Source: Parachlamydiales bacterium (GTDB lineage: Bacteria > Chlamydiota > Chlamydiia > Chlamydiales > JAEYWL01). From it: a stretch of DNA of 32,499 nucleotides. The notes below the pieces were generated by a model that made no database searches, had not been told where the DNA came from, and worked only from the letters and a program-made list of their open reading frames with translations. Below, in pieces: positions 15,705 through 22,933 of the stretch (positions are counted from its first letter, which is position 1; each line of letters begins with the position of its first letter). The translations under genes were made by a program, and so were the position numbers. The stretch lies in NCBI GenBank assembly GCA_020054065.1, contig JAGVLX010000027.1, positions 1 through 32,499 of the forward strand, written 5' to 3'.

Positions 15705-16007
15705 TCATCGATTTCTATAGTATGGATTTTGGTTATAGGGATTTTGGTTTCTTTGTTGTTGAGAAGGCTGGCTTTCCGCATCAGGGTATGGGTAGTAAAT
15801 GCTATACGGATTACTAGGTTCCTTGTCATCCGGGAAGTTATACGGTCCAAAATCAGCTTGGTCGCGGTTCCGGTCAAACAAATCATAATCATCTTCACGG
15901 TCATCATCATCAACATCATCTTCATCAGCCATTGCCGGAAAAGCAGAAATACATAAAGCTAAAAGAGAAGCTGCAAATAACCATTTCTTACGTGCGAGGG
16001 TATGCAT
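15705..16007 (-). CDS. Small secreted acidic Asp/Tyr/Asn-rich protein, 100 aa
   Basis: A Sec signal peptide (about residues 1-27, cleavage after AMA in FPAMADEDD) is followed by a very acidic stretch (DEDDVDDDDREDDYD). The shared LFDRNRDQADFGPYNFPDD motif comes next, then a low-complexity tail rich in Asn, Gln, Tyr and Pro. GAGGTGG lies four bases before the ATG. First gene of the exosortase operon. The acidic segment could bind calcium, and the tail looks disordered. Only its small downstream paralog is recognisably related. Confidence 0.8.
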   Translation of the reverse strand: MHTLARKKWLFAASLLALCISAFPAMADEDDVDDDDREDDYDLFDRNRDQADFGPYNFPDDKEPSNPYSIYYPYPDAESQPSQQQRNQNPYNQNPYYRNR

Positions 16008-16038
16008 ACATCCACCTCAGTGTTAGGGTTTATCCCCT

Positions 16039-16067
16039 TGTGTAGCCCAAAAAACCATTTTACTCAA
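16039..16067 (-). promoter_or_regulatory. Candidate promoter of the exosortase operon
   Basis: On the minus strand TTGAGT (16067-16062) and TACACA (16044-16039) are 17 bases apart, about 32 bases before the first start codon of the exosortase operon. The -10 match is weak. The 64-base gap after the nucleotidyltransferase-like gene leaves room for a promoter, but read-through from the upstream operon is also possible. Confidence 0.3.
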
Positions 16068-16071
16068 GCGC

Positions 16072-17064
16072 TTACTTCGTAAAAAAACTTTTAAAGTCTT
16101 GCACAAGCTGCGACAAAAACGAAGTGGAGGGAAGCTCCCCAATTAATACATCATCTTTGATGATCGTATGGGTCTCCAAGGGAAGATTGATTAATAAATT
16201 CTTATCGATGATGCAGTTATGAATTTCCAGCCCTTCTCCAATATAACTTTGAGAACAGATCAGCGAATGCGATATAGTCGACTTACGATCAATGACGCAG
16301 TTGCTTTCAATCACCGCGTTGGGTCCAATTTGCGCTTGCGGTTTGACCTGACAGTGTTCTCCGATAAACACAGGAGGCTTCAACTTCACACTCGGATGCA
16401 CCTTGGCGCGATGAGAAATCCAAATGCCAGGTTCCAGCATGTGTGCGTAAGTCGGAAAAAGCGAGTCGGTTACCTTCTTTGAAATCATTTTTTCATTCCC
16501 TTTTTGCAAATCGATATACGAACGGACGGAAAGAAAGGAATGGCTCCAGACCACACGGCATTGATTGATCGAAAAGCAATCTGGAAGTTTTTCAATATCA
16601 GAGGTATCCGGCAAATCCACCAGTGTTTTGACCGGAAATATCCCCCATCCGGTCCACTCATGGGCCGAGGAAAACAAGAAAACGGGCAGTTTGCTATCTT
16701 CAAACGCCTTAAGCAAAATGGCATATTGAAAAGAGGGCAGTAAATCGGCCTGTGCGAGTAAAAAGGCATCATCTTGCCAGCGCTTGGCCAACGTTTGGAT
16801 CGTCTGAAAGGGAGTTAATGGCTCAATAATCGGATAGTAGTTGATTTTAACGCCCCACCGCCTGCCATTTCCCAGACGTTCTTCAATTTTAGGGGAAAGA
16901 TACGAAACGATGATGTCAATCTGATTAATTCCCTGAAGCACAAGCGCCTCGATCACATGTTCGATAATCGGCTTGTCCACAATCTGCAGCAAACCCGTTG
17001 GACGATGGCGCAGCAACGGTGCAATCTCCGCACGATAGCCGGTGGCGATCAAAACTGTCCTCAT
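16072..17064 (-). CDS. Degenerate sugar nucleotidyltransferase with beta-helix tail
   Basis: The 330-residue protein has the layout of sugar-1-phosphate nucleotidyltransferases: an N-terminal Rossmann-like domain (1 to about 200) and a C-terminal left-handed hexapeptide beta-helix (about 215-300, repeats such as VHPSVKLKPPVFIGEHCQV). The signature that normally reads GG-x-GTRL-x-PLT...PKPL is altered: the Gly-rich loop is ATGYRAEIAPLL and the catalytic Lys region is PTGLLQIVDKP, so the usual Lys is missing. LLAQADLL replaces the common D-x-D or DGD-like metal site with a single Asp. It may bind sugar nucleotides without catalysis. It directly follows the sugar transferase gene with no gap. 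Confidence 0.7.
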   Translation of the reverse strand: MRTVLIATGYRAEIAPLLRHRPTGLLQIVDKPIIEHVIEALVLQGINQIDIIVSYLSPKIEERLGNGRRWGVKINYYPIIEPLTPFQTIQTLAKRWQDDAFLLAQADLLPSFQYAILLKAFEDSKLPVFLFSSAHEWTGWGIFPVKTLVDLPDTSDIEKLPDCFSINQCRVVWSHSFLSVRSYIDLQKGNEKMISKKVTDSLFPTYAHMLEPGIWISHRAKVHPSVKLKPPVFIGEHCQVKPQAQIGPNAVIESNCVIDRKSTISHSLICSQSYIGEGLEIHNCIIDKNLLINLPLETHTIIKDDVLIGELPSTSFLSQLVQDFKSFFTK

Positions 17065-17808
17065 CTAATACGCTCCCTTGCCTAAAATCACAGCGGGAAT
17101 CGTCTTCAGCAAGATCTTGCAGTCCATCCAGAAACTGTTGCTCTTGATGTACTCAACATCCAGTTTAACCTGCTTTTTAAAAGGAATATCGGAACGTCCG
17201 CTCACCTGCCAGATCCCCGTAATGCCCGGAGTAATTTCCAAACGACGCATCTCTTCTAAGTTATACTTAGCCACTTCCTGGGGCAGCGGCGGTCGCGGTC
17301 CCACCAAAGACATCTCCCCTTTTAAAACGCACCACAACTGCGGAAGCTCATCCAAACTCGTCTTACGCAACACTCTCCCTAATGGCGTCACCCGAGGATC
17401 GTTCTTCATCTTAAAATGGATTTTATCTTTCTCTTCATTCTGCGCAGCTAACGCATCTTTCATCTGATCTGCGTGGAGATGCATCGAACGGAATTTAGGG
17501 AACCTGAACTCTTCCCCCCACTTTCCCACCCGATTGGTCACATAAAACACCGGTCCCCTATCCTGCCATTTAATCATGAGGGCGATCGCTAGAAAAACTG
17601 GGGATAAAAAGAGAAGCAGCAGTGAAGAAACGACCACGTCAAACACCCGCTTGACGAATTTTGCACCCTGAACAACCAAGAGCCAAGAATATTTCTTGCG
17701 CCAGTAGATGAATTTATTCCAAACTCCCGGAGGACGCCCATAACGATGTTCAAGTTCCTCGACGAGATGAATCCGTTCGGAACCGCGCAATAACTTTTTT
17801 TTGGGCAT
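17065..17808 (-). CDS. Undecaprenyl-phosphate sugar phosphotransferase (WcaJ/WbaP C-terminal type)
   Basis: Transfers a sugar-1-phosphate to a lipid carrier, the first step in building a surface glycan. The 247-residue protein has the bacterial sugar transferase domain: one membrane helix near residues 55-80, then FRFPKFRSM, the acidic KTSLDELPQLW motif, LVGPRPPLP, and PGITGIWQVSGRSD. It lacks the multi-helix N-terminal part of full WbaP/WcaJ and is closer in size to PglC-like forms. Its ATG overlaps the stop of the regulatory fusion upstream (TAATG), and the nucleotidyltransferase-like gene follows immediately, so the three are one operon. Confidence 0.92.
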   Translation of the reverse strand: MPKKKLLRGSERIHLVEELEHRYGRPPGVWNKFIYWRKKYSWLLVVQGAKFVKRVFDVVVSSLLLLFLSPVFLAIALMIKWQDRGPVFYVTNRVGKWGEEFRFPKFRSMHLHADQMKDALAAQNEEKDKIHFKMKNDPRVTPLGRVLRKTSLDELPQLWCVLKGEMSLVGPRPPLPQEVAKYNLEEMRRLEITPGITGIWQVSGRSDIPFKKQVKLDVEYIKSNSFWMDCKILLKTIPAVILGKGAY

Positions 17809-19883
17809 TAACGACCTTTCTTGAACGACTGCGTCGCCTCTTCAGGAGAATTGTAGATCTCAAAAATCCGGTGCATATTCACCAACTCAAACACCGCGCG
17901 GACAGGCTTGGTCATCGACGACATCTTTAAATCGCCGCCCTCTGAATTCACCGCCCGCAAAATCGACAAAAAGCTCCCCAATCCGGAGCTATCGATAAAC
18001 TGTAAATTGTGCAGATCCAACACCACGCGGTACGATTTGTTTTGACTAAGCAGTTCTTTTACACGCAGCTTGAAGTCGGTTGCTTCTTTTGCATCCAAAT
18101 TTTCACCCTGAAGAGTAATCGTCATGATGTTGTCTTTTAACTCATGAGAAAATTCCATATCTTCCTCTTTCGGTTTAAATGATTTTTCCAGGGTAAAGCA
18201 ATTCCATTCATCCGCGTTCTTTTTAGCGATGTAGGTCAACCGATCCGCAATTTGCCGGACTAAATAAAGGCCTAGACCATTCGTTTGGTCACCGCTTAAG
18301 CTGGGCTCTTGGACAATCCTGGGATCAAACGGCTTTCCGCGGTCCAACACTTCAAGCTTGATCCGCTCATCTGTGCAAACTGCATGAACAACAATCTCTC
18401 CGCGCGGATTCTGCGACTCCCCATGCTGCACAATATTGCAAAAAATTTCGTTGAGGGCAAGCTGCAGTTGATCGGTAAATTTTGCGGCTTCATTCCCGGC
18501 ATCTCGCACAACCCTGCCAATGAATTCGCGTGCCGCCTTAAGCTGGGACAAGTCGCTGGAAAATTTTGCCACGCGTTCTTTTTCAGAGCGATTGCCGGGA
18601 GATTCCGCAATTTTGACAATGATCAACGTAAAATCATCGTCATAGCCTTTGTGGCGCATGAATTGTTCCACATTCTCCGTAATGATCTGCACCAGCTCAT
18701 GCACCGGTTTTTCGTAATGAACCTCGACCAAATCGATCAAACGTTTGAGTCCAAACATTTCGCCATCCGGAGAAAACGCTTCGGTCAACCCATCGGAGTA
18801 AATCACGAACAAATCCTCTTTCTCAAACGGCACTTCGACCATTTGGTACTGTTCTTTTTCCAATAACCCCAGCGGATGGTTAACTCCCTTCAATAGCTGG
18901 CAGCTCTTCGTTTTGGCGCGGAAATGCAGCGGTTTAGTGCTGCCGCAATCGATGAGAGAAAACGTGTTTTTATCTAAGTTAAAGCGGCAATACACCAACG
19001 TTACAAAATACTCCAGCTCCATCAGCTGCGGCCCCACCTCAGCCATTGCTTGATCCAACACATTGACCGGCGTGGTGACCTCTTCGTACCAAAAGCTGCG
19101 CTCTTGCGCGACCTTCACATCGCGGCTAGGCAGGGCAAAGCGGGAGATCTGCCCTTTCACTGCGGTGCCGACGAAGGCGGCCGGCAGCCCTTTTCCCATT
19201 ACATCTCCCATAACCACGTCTAAAATATGGGGAGCGGGCTGATAAAAATCGTAAAAATCGCCGTCGATCTCTTTGGAAGGAATTGTTAATGCCTCCACAG
19301 TCAAGCGCGGAGTCTTTCGCGGAACCCTACCGGACAACATCACTTGGTGGATGACGCCGCCGATGCGCAGCTCTTCTTGCAAACGCTCGTGATTCAGTTT
19401 GAGCTCGCGGTTCTGTTTGACAATCAGTTCATGCAGCCGTTTATTTTCGCGGATCAGCTGCACCTGTTCGACACAGTTTTTAACCGTTTGAAGGACTGCC
19501 GGAATTTCCCAAGGCTTAGGGATGAAGTGGGAGATTTGCCCGATGTTGATCAGTTCAGTGATAATACGCAGTTCGCTGGCAGCCGTCAAAGCGATGCGGG
19601 CAGTTTCTGGCTGTCTTCCTAACGCTTCTTTCAACACATCCAAGCCGCTGCAATCGGGCAAATAGAGGTCGCAGATGATGACATCAAATGACTGCTTTTT
19701 GATCAGATCAATTGCGCGCGTGCCATTGCTGGCTTTGGAAATGGTGTACCCTTCGTGAGCTAGTGTTTTATCTAACACACTAAGAATCAATGGATCGTCA
19801 TCAACAAGCAAAATATTGCCCGTGGCATGCTTCACAGCGCTATCCGAGGTAACTGATGAGGGTGTAGCCATGCTTCCAATCAT
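17808..19883 (-). CDS. Receiver-PP2C phosphatase-HATPase-STAS partner-switching fusion
   Basis: One 691-residue protein contains every module of an RsbU/RsbW/RsbV-type switch. Residues about 20-140 are a receiver (acidic D28-D30, phospho-acceptor D72, K123). A coiled coil lies at about 140-180. A SpoIIE/RsbU PP2C phosphatase follows at about 185-425 (DGDFYDF with D207/D209, MGDVMGKG, YSDGLTEA with D364, DDDFT). A GHKL/RsbW-like ATPase lies at about 440-565 (E489 and N493, D524-R-G, GLGLYLV). A STAS anti-anti-sigma domain spans 576-691 with phosphorylatable S632 in IDSSGLGS. The ATPase lacks a histidine-kinase H-box. A Met at 576 has GAGG five bases upstream, so a separate STAS protein might also be made. 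Start (19883 or 19871) is uncertain. Confidence 0.92.
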   Translation of the reverse strand: MIGSMATPSSVTSDSAVKHATGNILLVDDDPLILSVLDKTLAHEGYTISKASNGTRAIDLIKKQSFDVIICDLYLPDCSGLDVLKEALGRQPETARIALTAASELRIITELINIGQISHFIPKPWEIPAVLQTVKNCVEQVQLIRENKRLHELIVKQNRELKLNHERLQEELRIGGVIHQVMLSGRVPRKTPRLTVEALTIPSKEIDGDFYDFYQPAPHILDVVMGDVMGKGLPAAFVGTAVKGQISRFALPSRDVKVAQERSFWYEEVTTPVNVLDQAMAEVGPQLMELEYFVTLVYCRFNLDKNTFSLIDCGSTKPLHFRAKTKSCQLLKGVNHPLGLLEKEQYQMVEVPFEKEDLFVIYSDGLTEAFSPDGEMFGLKRLIDLVEVHYEKPVHELVQIITENVEQFMRHKGYDDDFTLIIVKIAESPGNRSEKERVAKFSSDLSQLKAAREFIGRVVRDAGNEAAKFTDQLQLALNEIFCNIVQHGESQNPRGEIVVHAVCTDERIKLEVLDRGKPFDPRIVQEPSLSGDQTNGLGLYLVRQIADRLTYIAKKNADEWNCFTLEKSFKPKEEDMEFSHELKDNIMTITLQGENLDAKEATDFKLRVKELLSQNKSYRVVLDLHNLQFIDSSGLGSFLSILRAVNSEGGDLKMSSMTKPVRAVFELVNMHRIFEIYNSPEEATQSFKKGR

Positions 19884-19920
19884 TAAGATAAAATTTTAAA
19901 TGTCAAGATGTTATCATTTT

Positions 19921-19974
19921 AAGGACAAACGACAAAACGACCAAAAAGACCTAAACGACCTAAAGGACCAAAAA
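19921..19974 (+). repeat. Left inverted repeat of four-helix-bundle element
   Basis: About six 9-bp units of the type nGACCnAAA (for example CGACCAAAA, AGACCTAAA, CGACCTAAA, GGACCAAAA) run up to the start codon at 19975, and the last unit supplies the ribosome site AAAGGA. The inverse of this tract occurs at 20528-20577 with only about four mismatches over some 49 bases. Together they bound the insertion. Confidence 0.82.
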
Positions 19975-20523
19975 ATGAATAGTTTTATTCCTGCGCACGG
20001 TGGTTATCACTCATTGTTATCATATCAAAAATCAGAAATCATCTTTGATGCCACTCTATATTTCACTCAAAGGTTTTATTCTAAAGGCGACAGGACTATC
20101 GACCAAATGGTTCAGGCAGCACGATCTGGAAAGCAAAACATTGCGGAAGCAAGTTTGGCATCTTGCACATCTAAAGAGGCAGAAATCAAACTTACAAGTG
20201 TTGCAAGGGCCAGTTTAGAAGAACTACTTTTAGATTATCGTGACTTTTTGCGCGCTCGCAAGCTACAAGAGTGGGATAAAAACCACGCTTACGTAAAACA
20301 TTTGCGTAAATTAAATCGCATTAATCCAACCAGTTATGAAATTTTTCGCAAGGGTATTGAACATCAAGACCCATCCATAAGCGCAAATGTCATTATTGGT
20401 TTAATTAAAGTTGTCACTTACCTTCTGGATCAACAGATTAAAAGCTTAGAAACAGATTTTATTAAAAATGGCGGCTTGCGTGAACGTATGACTAAAGCAC
20501 GGTTGTCATATAGATCCCGCTGA
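19975..20523 (+). CDS. Four-helix-bundle protein (S23/IVP-related, suffix-domain type)
   Basis: The 182-residue, mostly helical protein begins with the diagnostic HGGYHSLLSYQKSEIIFDAT region (residues 8-27). The central DQMVQAARSGKQNIAEAS and KLTSVARASLEELLLDYRDF motifs are typical of the four-helix-bundle proteins related to those encoded in 23S rRNA intervening sequences and to the Avd accessory protein of diversity-generating retroelements. The biochemical role of the family is not established. I chose ATG at 19975 because the upstream frame only translates the 9-bp repeat. It sits alone between near-perfect inverted repeats and separates two divergent envelope genes, as expected of a mobile or once-mobile cassette. 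Confidence 0.88.
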   Translation: MNSFIPAHGGYHSLLSYQKSEIIFDATLYFTQRFYSKGDRTIDQMVQAARSGKQNIAEASLASCTSKEAEIKLTSVARASLEELLLDYRDFLRARKLQEWDKNHAYVKHLRKLNRINPTSYEIFRKGIEHQDPSISANVIIGLIKVVTYLLDQQIKSLETDFIKNGGLRERMTKARLSYRSR

Positions 20524-20527
20524 TTTA

Positions 20528-20577
20528 CTTTTTTGGTCCTTTGGGTCGTTTTGGTCCTTTTGGTCGTTTTGTCGTTT
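20528..20577 (-). repeat. Right inverted repeat of four-helix-bundle element
   Basis: Inverse copy of the tract at 19921-19974, built of TTTnGGTCn units. It ends about 18 bases before the start codon of the glycosyltransferase gene, so it occupies the place where that gene's promoter and ribosome site would be expected. Confidence 0.82.
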
Positions 20578-20594
20578 GTGTTATTGTCCTGATT

Positions 20595-21392
20595 ATGAAC
20601 CGCATTACGCTATTCGACATTCCATTCGACAACCTCACGATGGATGAAGCCGTTAAAGCTGCTATCAAACTCGCGTCAGGGCATCGCCATCCCCCGCATT
20701 ATATTGCCACCATTAATGTGGATTTTCTCGTCAACTGCTATGGGTGGAATGCCTCAAAACCGCAAAATCCGGAATTGCTTAACATCTTAAAAGCCTCTTC
20801 ACTTAACTTTGTCGATGGCATGCCCCTCGTCTGGTTGAGCAAACTCAAAGGCACTCCGCTGAAAGAACGGGTCGCAGGCGCCACCTTCCTCCCCTTATTC
20901 CTAAAAGCCTGCGCCGAACAAAACAAATCCATCTATATCCTCGGCGGAGAGCCCCCGGTCATCGCTAAAGCCATCGACATCCTTAAACAACACACTCCCC
21001 AACTCCACATCGTCGGAACCGACGCTCCAAAAATCACCCTCTCTCCCTATACCCCTCCCTCCGATGACCTTCCCATCGTCGAACGGATTAACTCCAAACG
21101 CCCTGACGTCCTCTTACTAGCCCTTGGCAACCCTAAACAAGAACTGTGGTTTCAACGCGTCAAAGAACTGCTCACTCCCCCGCTTGTGATTGGAGTCGGT
21201 GGATCCCTTAACTTTGTCGCTAAAGCGGTCCCGCGCGCTCCGCTCTGGATGCAAAATGCTGGCTTGGAATGGCTTTTTCGCCTGTACCAAGAGCCAGGTA
21301 GACTCTGGAAACGGTATGTCAAAGATTTGTGCCAATTTGCCACGCTTTCTATCTCCTTGCTATTCAAGCGCAAAGATTCCGATTTGAAATAA
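20595..21392 (+). CDS. WecG/TagA/CpsF family glycosyltransferase
   Basis: Adds an N-acetylmannosamine-type sugar to a lipid-linked acceptor in surface glycan synthesis. The 265-residue protein has the family's NVDFLV, NFVDGMPLVW and YILGGEPPVI segments and the strongly conserved VLLLALGNPKQELW, followed by VIGVGGSLNFVAK and the APLWMQNAGLEWLFRLYQEPGRLWKRY tail. I chose ATG at 20595 (MNRITLFDIPF); upstream codons in frame only translate the repeat. No Shine-Dalgarno is visible because the four-helix cassette ends just upstream. Likely partner of the WcaJ-type transferase at 17065. Confidence 0.92.
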   Translation: MNRITLFDIPFDNLTMDEAVKAAIKLASGHRHPPHYIATINVDFLVNCYGWNASKPQNPELLNILKASSLNFVDGMPLVWLSKLKGTPLKERVAGATFLPLFLKACAEQNKSIYILGGEPPVIAKAIDILKQHTPQLHIVGTDAPKITLSPYTPPSDDLPIVERINSKRPDVLLLALGNPKQELWFQRVKELLTPPLVIGVGGSLNFVAKAVPRAPLWMQNAGLEWLFRLYQEPGRLWKRYVKDLCQFATLSISLLFKRKDSDLK

Positions 21393-21442
21393 TTTTCCAC
21401 ATGCGCGATAGTCAGGATTGAGGTAAGAGGAGGGCTATTTCT

Positions 21443-22933
21443 ATGGCGCAATCTCTGATTCTCAAGCAAGATGCAAAACAAACCCAGAATCTGAAGCAGA
21501 ACCACCTATTGATGATGCTGCCGCAAATGCAGCAGGCCATCACCTTGCTGCAGCTCCCTGTCCTGGAATTATCCACCCTGATCGACCAGGAGCTCGAACA
21601 AAATCCTCTGCTCGAATACGACACTGAGCAAGAACAGCGCACAGATGAACTTCTATGGCTGGAGAGAGACACTCAAGAACCGGACGGCGATGAAGCTAAA
21701 ATCGAACAAGAGATTAATCTCGATGACGCAGACTTTGCTGTCTTAAAGCAATTGGATGAAGATTTCCGCTCATCCGAAAATGGAGACGAGTACACTCCTC
21801 AAACCTCTGAAGACAGCAAACGCAAAACATTCCAAGATAGTTCGATCGTCGCGCATACCACCCTGTTCGCCTATCTAATGGAACAAGCGCAAACTGCCTT
21901 TCAAACGCCGGAAGAACTGCGCCTCGCCGAAGCCCTGATCGGTAATTTTGACGAGCGTGGATTTTTGGAAACCTCGCTCGGCGAGATTGCCGCCCTGAAT
22001 AACACTGAAATTCCGGCACTTGAAACTGTCTTGCAAGTCATTCAAACCTTCGAACCCTTTGGAGTGGGCGCACGCAACGTCCAAGAATCGTTATTAATCC
22101 AATTGGCAGCGCAAGGAAAAAGTGATTCGCTTGAATATCTAATCGTCGCCCATCACTACGACGACATGCTGCACAATCGCCTACCGGCTATTCAAAAAGG
22201 CCTCAAACAAACATATGAAGCCATCGAAAAAGCCATTACCGAACACATCAGCAAACTGGATCTCCGCCCAGGCGCTGCCTTGCGCGAACAACAAATAAGA
22301 AGCATTGTCCCTGACATTGCCATTAAAGAAGAAAACGAACAACTCGTCATCGAAATCAACCATGACAGCATTCCCGGGCTGCGGGTTAATAAAAAATACC
22401 TGCGGATGCTGGAGGACCCTAACCTTAACGTTGAAGCCAAAGACTACATCAAACGGAATATCCTTTCCGCCAAATGGTTCGTCAAAAACATCTTCCAGCG
22501 CAACGAAACCTTGCAACGCCTTGCCGAATTTTTAATCACCAAACAAAAAACGTTCCTTACCGATCCAGCGGGCAAATTAGCCCCGCTGACGATGCGTGAA
22601 GTCGCCAACGATCTTGGCCTCCACGAATCGACCATCGCCCGCGCCGTCGCCAATAAATATGTTGATACGCCGCGCGGCATTCTGCCCCTACGTTCATTCT
22701 TCACCAATGCCTATGTATCGGAAGAAGGGGAAGACCTTTCCGCACAGACCGTGCGAAACGCTATTCAAGAGCTGATCGCACAAGAAAGCAAAAGCCGCCC
22801 CTTGTCGGACGATGCCATTTCAAAACAGCTCAAAAAACAAGGGATTATCTGCGCCCGCCGCACCGTCGCCAAACACCGGTATGAATTAGGATTAGGCAAC
22901 GCCCTGCAACGGCGTAAATACGGTAAAGCTTAG
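21443..22933 (+). CDS. rpoN: RNA polymerase sigma-54 factor
   Basis: The 496-residue sigma factor directs RNA polymerase to -24/-12 promoters that need an activator ATPase. The N-terminal Gln/Leu-rich activator region (LKQNHLLMMLPQMQQAITLLQLPVLEL), an acidic linker (about 60-130), the core-binding part, the helix-turn-helix (MREVANDLGLHESTIARAVANKYV) and the C-terminal RpoN box ARRTVAKHRYELGLG are all present, so it is full length. AGGAGGG lies eight bases before the ATG. The 3' end overlaps the convergent HExxH gene by four bases. A near-consensus target promoter is found at 26511. Confidence 0.97.
   Translation: MAQSLILKQDAKQTQNLKQNHLLMMLPQMQQAITLLQLPVLELSTLIDQELEQNPLLEYDTEQEQRTDELLWLERDTQEPDGDEAKIEQEINLDDADFAVLKQLDEDFRSSENGDEYTPQTSEDSKRKTFQDSSIVAHTTLFAYLMEQAQTAFQTPEELRLAEALIGNFDERGFLETSLGEIAALNNTEIPALETVLQVIQTFEPFGVGARNVQESLLIQLAAQGKSDSLEYLIVAHHYDDMLHNRLPAIQKGLKQTYEAIEKAITEHISKLDLRPGAALREQQIRSIVPDIAIKEENEQLVIEINHDSIPGLRVNKKYLRMLEDPNLNVEAKDYIKRNILSAKWFVKNIFQRNETLQRLAEFLITKQKTFLTDPAGKLAPLTMREVANDLGLHESTIARAVANKYVDTPRGILPLRSFFTNAYVSEEGEDLSAQTVRNAIQELIAQESKSRPLSDDAISKQLKKQGIICARRTVAKHRYELGLGNALQRRKYGKA

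Larger units (their letters stand above)
19921..20577. mobile_element. Putative four-helix-bundle mobile cassette with 9-bp-periodic ends
   Basis: About 657 bases are bounded by roughly 50-base inverted repeats made of 9-bp nGACCnAAA units, enclosing a single four-helix-bundle gene. Related gene-less palindromes lie at 6572-6675 and 11495-11577. No transposase or recombinase is encoded inside, so mobility, if any, would depend on another enzyme or on the four-helix protein acting in an unknown way. Confidence 0.6.

Noticed and set aside
15512..16007. PEP-CTERM exosortase substrates.
   Set aside because: Neither small secreted protein has a C-terminal membrane helix or basic tail; only an N-terminal signal peptide is present.
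18190..18560. Histidine kinase within the regulatory fusion.
   Set aside because: The ATPase motifs are RsbW/SpoIIAB-like and follow a PP2C domain; no phospho-acceptor His helix (H-box) precedes them.
19900..19974. Extended N-terminus of the four-helix protein (Lys/Asp/Gln repeats).
   Set aside because: Also translated repeat; the AAAGGA ribosome site and family start point to 19975.
20541..20594. Extended N-terminus of the TagA-type protein (Gly-Arg-Phe-Gly-Pro-Phe repeats).
   Set aside because: It is translation of the 9-bp repeat from a TTG codon; family similarity begins at MNRITLFDIPF (20595).
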